A stretch of DNA of 64,000 nucleotides from UBA4644 sp964646225 (GCA_964646225.1 CAZYAD010000003.1:10060-74059); one strand, 5' to 3'; positions 1-8,307 are shown, counted from the stretch's first letter. Numbers and translations are program-made. The notes: a model not told the origin generated them from the sequence alone.

Positions 1-393
1 GAGCCCGCCGCCACGGCGGCCAGCGGCTTTGCCGATGTGCAGCAGGACTCCTGGTATCAGAAAGCGGTTGACTGGGCCAGCGCTACCGGCCTGGTCAAAG
101 GACTGGGCGACAACCTCTTCGGTTCCGAAACCAACCTCTCCCGCGAGCAGCTGGCAACCATCCTGTTCCGCTATGCCCAGCAGCTGGGTCTGGATACCTC
201 TGCCCGCGCCGATCTCAGCGCCTTTGACGATTTCAGCCAGGTCAGCCCCTACGCGCAGGACGCCATGTCCTGGGCGGTGGCTGTGGGCCTGATCTCCGGC
301 ACCGGTGACGGCAGCCTGGCTTCCATGGGTGACGCGACCCGCGCCCAGGTAGCAACGATCCTGCTGCGCTTCCAAGACAAGTTCGGCCTGTAA
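1..393 (+). CDS. SLH-domain surface protein, C-terminal fragment
   Basis: The reading frame is open from the first base, so the 5' part lies outside the window and only the last 130 residues are visible. They contain two S-layer homology repeats. The first begins FADV, runs through DSWYQKAVDWA and ends in a LSREQLATILFRYA segment; the second begins FDDF and ends in ATRAQVATILLRF. SLH repeats usually occur in threes and hold proteins non-covalently to pyruvylated cell-wall polymers, so this protein is expected on the outside of the cell wall. What the missing N-terminal region does cannot be told. The gene stops at 391-393 and is followed by a strong terminator, so it is the last gene of its transcript. 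Confidence 0.9.
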   Translation, partial: EPAATAASGFADVQQDSWYQKAVDWASATGLVKGLGDNLFGSETNLSREQLATILFRYAQQLGLDTSARADLSAFDDFSQVSPYAQDAMSWAVAVGLISGTGDGSLASMGDATRAQVATILLRFQDKFGL

Positions 394-420
394 GCCGGAA
401 GAACGCCCGATCACAGACAA

Positions 421-461
421 GCAAAAGCATCCACAGGCAGCCGCCTGTGGATGCTTTTTGC
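421..461 (+). terminator. Rho-independent terminator of the SLH gene
   Basis: The arm AGCATCCACAGGC and its exact complement (443-455) form a 13-bp stem around a 4-base loop, followed by five T. It lies 33 bases after the SLH stop codon. Confidence 0.9.
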
Positions 462-509
462 TGTTTTCCGGCGCCCTTGCGGCAGCGTCGGCTTTTTCCC
501 CGTACCCTC

Positions 510-538
510 TTGCCAAATGCGTCGGCTTGCGGTATAAT
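510..538 (+). promoter_or_regulatory. Sigma-A promoter of the ABC importer operon
   Basis: TTGCCA at 510-515, a 17-base spacer, and TATAAT at 533-538. It sits about 140 bases ahead of the lipoprotein start and implies a transcript start near 545, leaving a leader of about 130 bases. Confidence 0.8.
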
Positions 539-587
539 AAGAACAGCCACTTTCGTTTCTGACACCGAAATAGGCATTGAGGTGAAA

Positions 588-655
588 GATACAGTTGAGC
601 GTTTTTTGGTGTACCCGGAACGGTAACTGCATCTTTCGGATGTGGTTATTTTTTT
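588..655 (+). promoter_or_regulatory. Candidate terminator/antiterminator leader (attenuator)
   Basis: Between the promoter and the lipoprotein gene, 625-633 (AACTGCATC) pairs with 639-647 (GATGTGGTT) across a 5-base loop, using two G-U pairs. The stem is followed by A and seven T, which is a Rho-independent terminator in the 5' UTR. Upstream, 588-596 (GATACAGTT) can pair with the same 625-633 arm at eight of nine positions, which would stop the terminator forming. A small upstream hairpin is also possible (CACC 563-566 with GGTG 581-584). The arrangement suggests conditional termination by a riboswitch or an RNA-binding protein. I do not recognise a known aptamer, and the folding is by eye only. 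Confidence 0.55.
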
Positions 656-675
656 ACAACAAAGGAGTACCCAAA

Positions 676-1737
676 ATGAAACTGAACAAGCTGCTCTCTC
701 TGCTGCTGGCCGCCCTGCTGGCATTTTCCCTGTGCGCCTGCGGCTCAGAGCCCGCAAACGACCCCGAAACCCCCGACACGCCCGAGGTGTCCGATCCCGC
801 GCAGCCCGAAGCACCCGCAGAGCCTGAAACGCCGACCGAGCCGGAGGTGGACGCGGAGCTGCCGGTGAATATCATGGTGCTCAACGGCACCACCGGCTTC
901 GGCATGGCCAAGCTGATCTCCGATAACGCCAACGGTCAGACCGCTCTGAATTACAGCATTGCGGTGGAGACCGATGCCAGCAACATCACCGCCGCTCTCA
1001 TCAACGGCAGCGTGGATATCGCCGCCCTGCCCACCAACGCCGCCAGCGTGGTGTACAACAAGACCGAGGGCGCTGTCCAGGCGCTGGCCCTGAATACCCT
1101 GGGCGTACTGTATCTGGTGGCCGACAACGGCGAGAACATCACAGCCCTGTCTGATCTGGAGGGCAAGACCGTCTTTGTTCCTGCTCAGAATCCCACCTTC
1201 ATCTTCCAGGCTATCTGCTCTGCCGCCGGTGTCAATGTGACGGTGGACAACACCTATGCTCAGCCTGCCGATCTGCGTACCGCCGTGGCCGCCGGCGAGG
1301 TCAAGCTGGCCGTCCTGCCCGAGCCCATGGTGACCATCGCCTGCGCCGGAAACGAGAACCTGACCGTTGCGCTGGATCTCACTGCGCAGTGGGATACCGT
1401 TTATCCCGCCGGAAGTCTGGTGCAGGGCTGCGTGGTGGTGCGCCGTGCCTTTGCGGAGGAGCATCCCGCCGAAGTGGCAAAGTTCCTGGAGGAGTATGAG
1501 GCTTCCATCGCCTATCTGTCCGAGGATACCGCTTCCGCCGCGCAGATGATCGTGGATGCCGGGATCTTTGCCCAGGCCCCCGTGGCCCAGAAGGCCATTC
1601 CCAAGTGCAACCTGTGCTTCATCGCCGGTGCCGATATGCAAACCGCGCTGGGTGGCTTCCTGGAGACCATGTTCGGCGTGGCCCCCGCCTCTGTGGGCGG
1701 TGCCGTCCCCGGTGACGATTTCTACTATATTGGCTGA
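676..1737 (+). CDS. ABC transporter substrate-binding lipoprotein (NitT/TauT type)
   Basis: This 353-residue protein starts MKLNKLLSLLLAALLAFSLC and has a lipobox (LCAC) around residue 21, so it should be a lipid-anchored extracytoplasmic receptor. A Pro/Glu/Thr-rich linker of about 35 residues follows, then a periplasmic-binding fold of the NMT1/SsuA type: phrases such as NGSVDIAALPTNAASVVYN and LPEPMVTIA are typical of that superfamily. The start at 676 is supported by AAAGGAG eight bases upstream; an in-frame extension to 595 would run back through the leader hairpin and is unlikely. With the permease and ATPase genes that follow it forms a complete importer. The ligand cannot be read from sequence; taurine, nitrate, sulfonate, pyrimidine or another small molecule are all possible. 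Confidence 0.85.
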   Translation: MKLNKLLSLLLAALLAFSLCACGSEPANDPETPDTPEVSDPAQPEAPAEPETPTEPEVDAELPVNIMVLNGTTGFGMAKLISDNANGQTALNYSIAVETDASNITAALINGSVDIAALPTNAASVVYNKTEGAVQALALNTLGVLYLVADNGENITALSDLEGKTVFVPAQNPTFIFQAICSAAGVNVTVDNTYAQPADLRTAVAAGEVKLAVLPEPMVTIACAGNENLTVALDLTAQWDTVYPAGSLVQGCVVVRRAFAEEHPAEVAKFLEEYEASIAYLSEDTASAAQMIVDAGIFAQAPVAQKAIPKCNLCFIAGADMQTALGGFLETMFGVAPASVGGAVPGDDFYYIG

Positions 1738-1746
1738 TTGCCGCTG

Positions 1747-1789
1747 AAAGCAGGGAGCATCAGGCCAGGGGCCTTTTGCTCCCTGCTTT
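1747..1789 (+). terminator. Intercistronic hairpin after the lipoprotein gene
   Basis: AAAGCAGGGAGCA (1747-1759) pairs with TGCTCCCTGCTTT (1777-1789), followed by a short T-rich stretch. It lies between the binding-protein and permease genes. Such hairpins often stabilise the upstream mRNA or terminate part of the transcripts, giving more binding protein than transporter. Confidence 0.65.
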
Positions 1790-1830
1790 TCCTATTTTTG
1801 ACAAATTACTGACCAAAAGGAGATGATTTG

Positions 1831-2595
1831 GTGAAGCATTCCAAGCTGCTGCGCGGCATCGGCGTGGCCGCCTTCTGGCTGCTGGTGTGGCAGGGCCTGT
1901 CCATGGCGGTGGATCAGGCGCTGCTGCTGCCCGGCCCCTGGCCGGTGCTCCGGCGTCTGCTGGAGCTGGCCCGCACCGGCCGGTTCTGGCTGATCTCCTG
2001 CACCAGCCTGCTGCGCATCCTGGCAGGCATCGCTCTGGCCGTGCTGCTGGGAGTGCTGCTGGCGGCCCTTTGCTGCCGCTGGCCCGCACTGAACGCCCTG
2101 TGCGCGCCGCTGCTCACCATGATCAAGTCCACCCCCGTGGCCTCCTTCATCCTGCTGCTCATTCTGTGGGTGGGGCGGGATGTGCTCCCGGCGGTGGTGG
2201 TCATCCTGATGGCCCTGCCGGTGATTTGGGGCAATGTGTCCGCCGGTATCCGCAATGTGGACCCTATGCTGCTGCGCACAGCCCGGGTCTTTTGCTTTTC
2301 GCCCCTGCGCACCCTGCGCCGGGTGTGGATACCGGCTGTGGCGCCCTATTTCCTTTCGGCCTGCCGCACGGCCATGGGCCTTGCGTGGAAGGCCGGCGTG
2401 GCCGCGGAGGTGCTCACCGTCCCCGCCGTATCCATCGGGCGGCAGCTCTCAGAGTCCAAGCAGTATATGGAGACCTGTGACCTGTTCGCATGGACGGTGG
2501 TGGTGGTGCTTTGCAGCCTGCTCATCGAAAGGGTGCTGATGACCGCGATGGGGCGGCTGGGCCGTGCCTTTCACCGGGAAGGCGGTGGCCTATGA
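1831..2595 (+). CDS. ABC transporter permease (NitT/TauT, SsuC-like)
   Basis: A 254-residue inner-membrane protein with about six hydrophobic segments. It ends with the cytoplasmic-loop pattern that docks the ATPase (around MGLAWKAGVAAEVLTVP and SIGRQL), as in the SsuC/TauC family. It should form the membrane channel for the lipoprotein receptor upstream. GTG at 1831 is chosen because AAGGAG lies eight bases upstream; an in-frame TTG at 1828 is the alternative and changes the protein by one residue. Its stop codon overlaps the start of the ATPase gene (ATGA), which points to translational coupling and fixed stoichiometry. Confidence 0.88.
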   Translation: MKHSKLLRGIGVAAFWLLVWQGLSMAVDQALLLPGPWPVLRRLLELARTGRFWLISCTSLLRILAGIALAVLLGVLLAALCCRWPALNALCAPLLTMIKSTPVASFILLLILWVGRDVLPAVVVILMALPVIWGNVSAGIRNVDPMLLRTARVFCFSPLRTLRRVWIPAVAPYFLSACRTAMGLAWKAGVAAEVLTVPAVSIGRQLSESKQYMETCDLFAWTVVVVLCSLLIERVLMTAMGRLGRAFHREGGGL

Positions 2596-3176
2596 TTCGA
2601 GCCGAAAGCCTGTGCGTTGCCTATGGCGGGCAGCGGGTACTGCGGGACTGCACGCTGGAGCTGGAGGCAGGGGAGCGGGTCGCCCTGATGGGCCCCTCCG
2701 GCTGCGGAAAGACCACCCTGCTTCAGGTGCTGGCCGGGCTGCTGCCTCCCGACAGCGGCCGGTTTGCCGTAAAGGGCAGGGTCAGCTATGTGTTCCAGGA
2801 GCCGGCCCTCTTTCCCTGGCTCACCGCCGCTCAGAACATCAATGTGGTGCTATCCGACCGGCCGGAGACCCTTTCCCGGGCGCTGTCCCTGCTGGACGCA
2901 CTGGAGCTGGCCGACTGCCGGGACAAATATCCCGCCCAGCTTTCCGGCGGGCAAAAGCAGCGGGTGTCCATCGCCCGGGCGCTGGCCTTTGGTGGCGATG
3001 TGCTGCTGCTGGACGAGCCTCTGAAGGGGCTGGATCCGGCCGTCCGGGAAAAGGCCGCCGCCCTCATCCTGCAGGAGTGGGCAGGGAAGACCCTGCTACT
3101 GGTGACCCATGATCCTGCCGAGGCGGCGCTGCTGTGTACCCGCACCCTCCGGTTTTCCGGCGGCAGCTTTGTCTGA
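2592..3176 (+). CDS. ABC transporter ATP-binding protein (NitT/TauT, SsuB-like)
   Basis: A compact 194-residue ATPase that powers the importer encoded just upstream. Visible motifs are Walker A GPSGCGKTT, Q-loop VFQEPALFPW, signature LSGGQKQRVS, Walker B VLLLDEPLKGLD and the switch histidine in LLVTHDPAEA. The Q-loop with PxLFPW is typical of SsuB/TauB/NrtD ATPases. At 194 residues it is shorter than most of the family (around 240-260) and lacks an extended C-terminus; the nucleotide-binding core is nevertheless complete. It overlaps the permease gene by four bases and ends just before a bidirectional terminator. Confidence 0.88.
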   Translation: MIRAESLCVAYGGQRVLRDCTLELEAGERVALMGPSGCGKTTLLQVLAGLLPPDSGRFAVKGRVSYVFQEPALFPWLTAAQNINVVLSDRPETLSRALSLLDALELADCRDKYPAQLSGGQKQRVSIARALAFGGDVLLLDEPLKGLDPAVREKAAALILQEWAGKTLLLVTHDPAEAALLCTRTLRFSGGSFV

Positions 3177-3199
3177 AACACAGTCCGATACAAAAACTG

Positions 3200-3230
3200 A
3201 GCGGCGCGTTCCGAAAGGAACGCGCCGCTT
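3200..3230. terminator. Bidirectional terminator between convergent genes
   Basis: AGCGGCGCGTTCC and its complement form a 13-bp stem with a GAAA loop. T-rich sequence follows on the minus strand (CAGTTTTTG) and weakly on the plus strand. It separates the importer operon from the convergent ABC-F gene. Confidence 0.75.
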
Positions 3231-3272
3231 CGGCTTGTCTAATTGTTTCATGCTGGCGGGAAGTCCGGGTCG

Positions 3273-5039
3273 TTATGCCATCTGATCCACCAGCGCACCC
3301 AGCTGGTCGCACAGCTCCTGCGCCCGGACGCAGTCCTCGGTCAGCAGACATTGAGTAATGCGGCGCTCCAGCTCCTGCTTTTGCTGCTCCAGCAGCAAAA
3401 GCTCCCGGTCAAAATGCCGCCGGTAGATCCGCTTGCGAAAGGCCCGCGAGCTCATGGGGCGCACCGTGCCCCCCTCTGCCAGCAGCACCCGCTGGGCGCA
3501 GCGGGCCACGGTGTAATAGTCGTGGGACACCATCAGCACCGCCCCCGGCCAGTTGGCCAGCGCCTCCTCCAGCGCCCGCTGGGCAAAGGTATCCAGATGG
3601 CTGGAGGGCTCATCCAGCAGCAGCAGGTCGGCCTCGCCCAGCGCCAGCAGTGCCAGCTGCAAAAGATTGCGCTCGCCGCCGGAAAGCTGCTCGGCCTGCT
3701 GCCCCAGCAGCTCCGGCGCAAAGCCGTAACCCGCCAGATATTGCGAGATCTCCTCCCGGGTGGAAAGTCCGGCACGGAAGAAGGTGTCCCAGACGGTGTC
3801 CTCCCGGTGAAACACCTCCTGATGCAGCTGGGAGAACTGCTTCATCCGGACGCCCGGCGCCAGCAGAATCTCCGGGCCGCCCTGCCGGATGGCCCGCAGC
3901 AGGGTGGACTTGCCCGAGCCGTTGGGCCCCACCAGTGCCACCTTTTCTCCGGGCAGCAGGGAAAAGGTGACATCTTTCAGCAGCGTCCCGCCGTCAAAGA
4001 TCAGCGAAAGCCCCTCCACTGTCAGCAGCGGCTGCTCCCCCTGCACCAGCTCGGCCCGGGGCAGCGCGATCTCCGGCTGCCGGGCCTCCACATACGGAGC
4101 CTGGCTCTGCCGCGCCAGCAGCCGGTTCAGTTGGCTCACCTTACCCTTCAATACCCGCCCCTTCTGGGGAGAGATCACCTGGGTAGCATCGTCCCGCAGC
4201 CGCTCCACCAGCGCTTCCAGCCGCCGCACCTCCCGGGCGTCCTCCCGGGAGGTCAGCTGCCGGTTCAGCTTGGCCTGGAGCCGATAGTGGTCATAGGCGG
4301 GGAAGCTGCCGTCGTACTCGGCCAGCTCACCGTTTTCCAGATGCCAGATCTTATCAAAGCAGTGGTTCAGCAGCCAGCGGCTGTGGGTTACCACCAGCAG
4401 TGTATCCGGGTAGTGGTCTATGAGCTCTGCCAACGCAGACAGGTTGTCAAAATCCAGAAACACATCAGGCTCGTCCATCACCAGCAGCGCCGGACGGCGC
4501 AGCATCTGCCGGATGATCTGCACCAGCTTATACTCGCCGCCGGAAAGCTGCTCCAGCCGCAGCGCGGCCTTGTCACTGAGCCCCGCCTGAAACAGCTGCC
4601 GGGCGATGCTGCTTTCACAGCTGTCGGCATCCACCGCCTGACTCTCGTCCAGCAGCTGCTGATACCGCTCCAGCAGCGGCTCCGGATCGGCAGCCTCTGC
4701 CAGCTGCTGACAGACCTCCTCGATTTCCAGCCGCAGGCGGTCAAAGTCGGCCATCAGGTACTGCTGCACGGTGCAGCCGACCTCGGCCTCCTCCCGGGGG
4801 AGAAATTGCCGTACCACCCCCACCCGACCGGCGGTCTCCAGCCGCAGCGTCCCTTCATAGGTAAAGCGCTGGGGCTCCAGCAGCAGCCGGGTCAGGGAGG
4901 TCTTGCCGGAGCCATTGCTGCCGATCAGGGCGCAGTGCCGCCCGGTCTCCAGCGTAAAGCTCAAATGCTGAAACAGCTCCCGCTGTGGAAAGCCAAAGGA
5001 CAGGTCGTTGGCCTGGATCATCAGGGCATCCTCGATCAT
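3273..5039 (-). CDS. ABC-F family ATPase (ribosome-associated)
   Basis: A 588-residue soluble protein with two ABC domains and no membrane segments, which defines the ABC-F class. The first domain shows GSNGSGKTS, LSGGEYKLVQ and MDEPDVFLDF; the second shows GPNGSGKSTL, LSGGERNLLQ and LLDEPSSHLD. A charged inter-domain linker (roughly residues 230-320) corresponds to the P-site tRNA-interaction motif, and the C-terminal 60 residues look like a coiled coil (ELLLLEQQKQELERR). The family acts at the ribosomal E site, either as a translation factor or as an antibiotic-protection protein of the Lsa/Vga/Msr kind. Walker B phrasing DEPDVFLD resembles Lsa-like members, but resistance cannot be asserted. 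ATG at 5039 is chosen over upstream in-frame codons because AAGGAAG lies nine bases ahead of it. Confidence 0.85.
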   Translation of the reverse strand: MIEDALMIQANDLSFGFPQRELFQHLSFTLETGRHCALIGSNGSGKTSLTRLLLEPQRFTYEGTLRLETAGRVGVVRQFLPREEAEVGCTVQQYLMADFDRLRLEIEEVCQQLAEAADPEPLLERYQQLLDESQAVDADSCESSIARQLFQAGLSDKAALRLEQLSGGEYKLVQIIRQMLRRPALLVMDEPDVFLDFDNLSALAELIDHYPDTLLVVTHSRWLLNHCFDKIWHLENGELAEYDGSFPAYDHYRLQAKLNRQLTSREDAREVRRLEALVERLRDDATQVISPQKGRVLKGKVSQLNRLLARQSQAPYVEARQPEIALPRAELVQGEQPLLTVEGLSLIFDGGTLLKDVTFSLLPGEKVALVGPNGSGKSTLLRAIRQGGPEILLAPGVRMKQFSQLHQEVFHREDTVWDTFFRAGLSTREEISQYLAGYGFAPELLGQQAEQLSGGERNLLQLALLALGEADLLLLDEPSSHLDTFAQRALEEALANWPGAVLMVSHDYYTVARCAQRVLLAEGGTVRPMSSRAFRKRIYRRHFDRELLLLEQQKQELERRITQCLLTEDCVRAQELCDQLGALVDQMA

Positions 5040-5109
5040 TGCGTTCTTCTTCCTTTTCCTGTATTGGGGTCGTGGCCGCCCCGGCGGGGCACGGCCGTTC
5101 ATCTTTTCA

Positions 5110-5138
5110 ATTATAGCACATCGGCGGCCGGATGAAAA
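5110..5138 (-). promoter_or_regulatory. Promoter of the ABC-F gene
   Basis: Read on the minus strand: TTTTCA at 5138-5133, 17-base spacer, TATAAT at 5115-5110. It lies about 70 bases before the chosen ABC-F start. Confidence 0.6.
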
Positions 5139-5200
5139 GCAGAATGGCACATTTTGCGGCAAAACCGGGCATTTTCCGGCAAACAGGCTCGTCAATATGC

Positions 5201-5238
5201 AGAAAAGCGTGCCGCAGAGCAAGACTCTCCGCGGCACG
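5201..5238 (-). terminator. Terminator of the clpE-like operon
   Basis: On the minus strand GCGTGCCGC pairs with GCGGCACGC (9 bp, about 15-base loop) and is followed by TTTTC. It lies just after the clpE-like stop codon and closes the 9-kb minus-strand block. Confidence 0.75.
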
Positions 5239-5256
5239 CCGACTTTTGTCTGTTTG

Positions 5257-7725
5257 TTATGCCTGTGCGGCCTCCACGACGATCCGGCCCTCCCGGACAA
5301 GGGCGTGCAGCCCGGTGACCGGATGCTGCCAGGAGTCCAGCAGCAGCCCGGCGGCAGGATCCTCCACCTGCTTTTCGATGAGCCGCCGCAGGTTGCGGGC
5401 GCCGTATTTCACCGAGTAACTTTCCTCTGCCAGCCGGACGGGCACCGCCTCGTCCCAGGTCAGCGTCACGCCGGTGCGGGCGACCCCGGCCTTCAGCTCC
5501 TCCAGCAGCAGCACGGCGATGGCGGCGAAATCCTCCCGGGTCAGCTGATTGAAGGAGATCACCTCGTCCACCCGGTTGAGGAACTCCGGACGCATCAGCT
5601 CCGAAAGGGCCTTCATGGCCTTTTCACGACCCTGCTGGGTCAGCGTATTGCCAAAGCCCACCGCACCGTCCCGCCGGTCGGAGCCGGCGTTGGAGGTCAT
5701 GATGATGACGGTGTTTTCAAAGTTGACCCGGCGGCCCTGGGCATCGGTAACATGGCCGTCATCCAGAATTTGCAGCAGGGTGTTCAGCACATCGGGATGG
5801 GCCTTTTCGATCTCGTCGAACAGCACCACGCTGTAGGGACGGCGGCGCACCTTTTCGGTGAGCTGCCCGGCCTCGTCATACCCCACATAGCCGGGAGGGG
5901 CGCCGATGAGCCGGGAAACGCTGTGCTTCTCCATATATTCGCTCATGTCCAGCCGGATGAGAGCATCCTCCGTATCGAACAGGTCGGCGGCCAGCCGCTT
6001 TACCAGCTCGGTCTTGCCCACGCCGGTGGGGCCTACAAAGATGAAGGAGATGGGCTTGCGCTTTTCGCTGATGCCCGCCCTCCGGCGGCGAATGGCGGCG
6101 GAGACGGCGTCTACCGCCTCGTCCTGTCCGATGACCCGACTTTTCAGCCGGTCGGCCAGCGCTTGTAGCCGGAGGAAATCCTGCTCCTGCACCTTGCTGG
6201 CGGGGATCTTTGTCCACAGCTCGATGACCCGGGCCAGATCGTCCAGCCCTACCTGGGGGACAGGCAGACGACGCAGCTCATCGGCCTCGGCCTGCAATTG
6301 CAGCAGACGGGAGCGGTTTTGGGCGATCTGCTCAAAATCCTGCTCCTGAGCGCTTTCCAGCTCGCTCTGTCGCTGGGTGAGACCGTCCATCTCTTTTTGC
6401 AGCACAGGCAGACGGCTCAGGGCAGGGGAGCGGAGGTTGACATCGGAGCAGGCTTCGTCCAGCAGATCGATGGCCTTGTCGGGCATGAACCGGTCGTTGA
6501 TGTACCGGTTGGCCAGATACACTGCCTGCACCAGCACCTGATCGGGGATCTGTACCCCATGAAAGGCCTCGTAATACCCCTTGACGCCCCGGAGGATATC
6601 CTCGGTCTCGGCAGTGGTGGGCTCGCTGATGGTCACCGGCTGGAACCGCCGCTCCAGGGCGGCGTCCTTTTCAATATACTTCCGGTATTCCTTGAAGGTG
6701 GTGGCGCCGATCACCTGGATCTCGCCCCGGGACAGGGCGGGCTTGAGGATGTTGGCGGCGTTCATGCTGCCCTCCGCGTCTCCGGCCCCCACCAGATTGT
6801 GTACCTCGTCAATGACAAGGATGATGTTGCCCAGAGCCTTGACCTCCTGGATCAGGCCCTTCATGCGGCTTTCGAACTGGCCGCGGAACTGCGTTCCGGC
6901 CACCATGGCGGTCATATCCAGCAGCCAGACCTCTTTGTCCAGCAGCTTGGCGGGCACCTGTCCGGCGGCAATCTTCTGGGCCAGACCTTCGGCCACGGCG
7001 GTTTTACCCACGCCGGGCTCACCGATAAGGCAGGGGTTGTTCTTCTGGCGGCGGTTGAGGATCTGGATCACCCGCAGGGTCTCGCTCTCACGGCCCACCA
7101 CCCGGTCCAGCTTGCCATCCCGGGCCCGCGCGGTGAGATCCATGGCGTAATTGGAGAGGAACTTCTTCTTGTTCTTGCCCTTTTCATGGGGCTTTCCGGC
7201 GGGAGCGCCCTGCGACGCGCCGTTTTCCCGGTCGGCATTATTCTGGGGCTGCCCGGGGCGGAACACCCGGAACAGCGGCAGCACCGACATCCGGGAAAAG
7301 GGCTCCGCCGGGTCGCCGCTGCCTTCGCCCTCCTCACTGTCGGACGCATCGTCGCTCCGGTCGCCGTCGTCCTCCTCCGGGGATTTCTCCTCTGCGGCGG
7401 AAAGCTGCTTCACCAGATTGGATAGATCATCGGTCAGCGACTCCAGCGCAGGGCCGGAGAGCAGCTCCAGGCCGTTTTTCCGGGCCAGCTCCTCTGCCTG
7501 TCGGCCCAGCTCGGCCAGCGCCTCCGGAGAGGGGCCTTCGCCGTCGCCAGAGCGGAACAGCTCCTCCAGAAATTGCCTGGAAAGCTGGGGCAGCAGTCCC
7601 AACTCCCCGGCGCATTCGGCACACAGCCCTGTCCGGGTGGATGTGCCATTTTCGGTTTTATGGATAAAAAAACAGGCAGGCCGCTTTTTACAGCGGGAGC
7701 AAAGGGTGGTTTCCTGATGATCCAT
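5257..7725 (-). CDS. ClpE-like ATP-dependent Clp unfoldase with N-terminal zinc finger
   Basis: An 822-residue AAA+ chaperone. The N-terminus has two CxxC pairs (C9/C12 and C35/C38), a ClpE/McsA-type zinc finger, in place of the Clp_N double repeat of ClpC. An acidic, low-complexity linker spans roughly residues 55-190. D1 has Walker A GEPGVGKT (235-242) and Walker B VIDEVHN (304-310); a coiled-coil middle region follows (about 435-490). D2 has Walker A GPTGVGKT (565-572) and Walker B VLFDEIEKAHPD. The tripeptide-type loop VGFG (689-692) is the kind that docks ClpP, so it probably feeds a peptidase encoded elsewhere. The start has GGAGG nine bases upstream. It is the last gene of the minus-strand block, three bases after the phosphatidyltransferase start-proximal neighbour ends. 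ClpC with a replaced N-domain is the alternative name. Confidence 0.85.
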   Translation of the reverse strand: MDHQETTLCSRCKKRPACFFIHKTENGTSTRTGLCAECAGELGLLPQLSRQFLEELFRSGDGEGPSPEALAELGRQAEELARKNGLELLSGPALESLTDDLSNLVKQLSAAEEKSPEEDDGDRSDDASDSEEGEGSGDPAEPFSRMSVLPLFRVFRPGQPQNNADRENGASQGAPAGKPHEKGKNKKKFLSNYAMDLTARARDGKLDRVVGRESETLRVIQILNRRQKNNPCLIGEPGVGKTAVAEGLAQKIAAGQVPAKLLDKEVWLLDMTAMVAGTQFRGQFESRMKGLIQEVKALGNIILVIDEVHNLVGAGDAEGSMNAANILKPALSRGEIQVIGATTFKEYRKYIEKDAALERRFQPVTISEPTTAETEDILRGVKGYYEAFHGVQIPDQVLVQAVYLANRYINDRFMPDKAIDLLDEACSDVNLRSPALSRLPVLQKEMDGLTQRQSELESAQEQDFEQIAQNRSRLLQLQAEADELRRLPVPQVGLDDLARVIELWTKIPASKVQEQDFLRLQALADRLKSRVIGQDEAVDAVSAAIRRRRAGISEKRKPISFIFVGPTGVGKTELVKRLAADLFDTEDALIRLDMSEYMEKHSVSRLIGAPPGYVGYDEAGQLTEKVRRRPYSVVLFDEIEKAHPDVLNTLLQILDDGHVTDAQGRRVNFENTVIIMTSNAGSDRRDGAVGFGNTLTQQGREKAMKALSELMRPEFLNRVDEVISFNQLTREDFAAIAVLLLEELKAGVARTGVTLTWDEAVPVRLAEESYSVKYGARNLRRLIEKQVEDPAAGLLLDSWQHPVTGLHALVREGRIVVEAAQA

Positions 7726-7728
7726 GGG

Positions 7729-8307
7729 TTATTCCTCCGTTTCGGTTTGGTGGCTCCGGTTCAGCCGCAGGCCGTTCAACACATAGCTGACAAAGGCGGC
7801 CACGATGGTCAGATAGGAAGCGGCCAGCAGCGCGGCTTTGACGGCGGGCGACGGCGTAAACAGCGTCAGCGCCACGATGGTGACATAAAAAAGGAAGGTG
7901 CCGGCCTTACCCAACAGGTTGGAGGCAGGCATATCCCGGATGCGGCGCATCAGCAAAAAGCCGCATACGCCCTGGGCCAGCTCCTTGCCCAGATAGAGCA
8001 GCATCAGCCACAGGGGCAGCACGCTGGCTCTGGTCAGACAGATCAGCGCGGAAAAGACCATCAGCTTGTCAGCCAGGGGATCCAGAATGCGTCCCCACAC
8101 GGTGACCTGCCCGCAGTGCCGGGCGATATAGCCGTCCACCACATCAGTGGCTCCGGCGGACAAAAAGACCAGAATGGCCCAGACGCGATGTCCGCGGAAC
8201 TCCGCAAAGAAGCACCACACAAAAAGCGGCACCAGCGCGATGCGCACCAGAGACAGCAGATTGGGAACGGTCCAGAAGCGTTTTTCGGACTTCTGCATGA
8301 TCGACAC
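7729..8307 (-). CDS. CDP-alcohol phosphatidyltransferase (PgsA-like)
   Basis: A 192-residue integral membrane enzyme with the family signature D-x2-D-G-x2-A-R-x8-G-x3-D-x3-D, seen here as D55, D58, G59, A62, R63, G72, D76 and D80. These residues bind the metal ions and CDP-diacylglycerol. About five hydrophobic helices are visible. The closest function is phosphatidylglycerophosphate synthase, the first committed step toward phosphatidylglycerol and cardiolipin, but cardiolipin-synthase-type members share the motif and cannot be excluded. It lies between the CvpA-like gene (18 bases) and the ClpE-like gene (3 bases) and is presumably co-transcribed with both. Confidence 0.8.
   Translation of the reverse strand: MSIMQKSEKRFWTVPNLLSLVRIALVPLFVWCFFAEFRGHRVWAILVFLSAGATDVVDGYIARHCGQVTVWGRILDPLADKLMVFSALICLTRASVLPLWLMLLYLGKELAQGVCGFLLMRRIRDMPASNLLGKAGTFLFYVTIVALTLFTPSPAVKAALLAASYLTIVAAFVSYVLNGLRLNRSHQTETEE

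Noticed and set aside
545..675. Known guanidine (ykkC or mini-ykkC) riboswitch before the importer
   Set aside because: The conserved ykkC strings and the paired ACGR loops of mini-ykkC were looked for and not found; the terminator-like structure is real, but the class is unassigned.
3243..5135. 630-codon plus-strand frame over the ABC-F gene
   Set aside because: It is antisense to clear ABC-F motifs, has no ribosome site and no recognisable domain; it is a GC-skew shadow.
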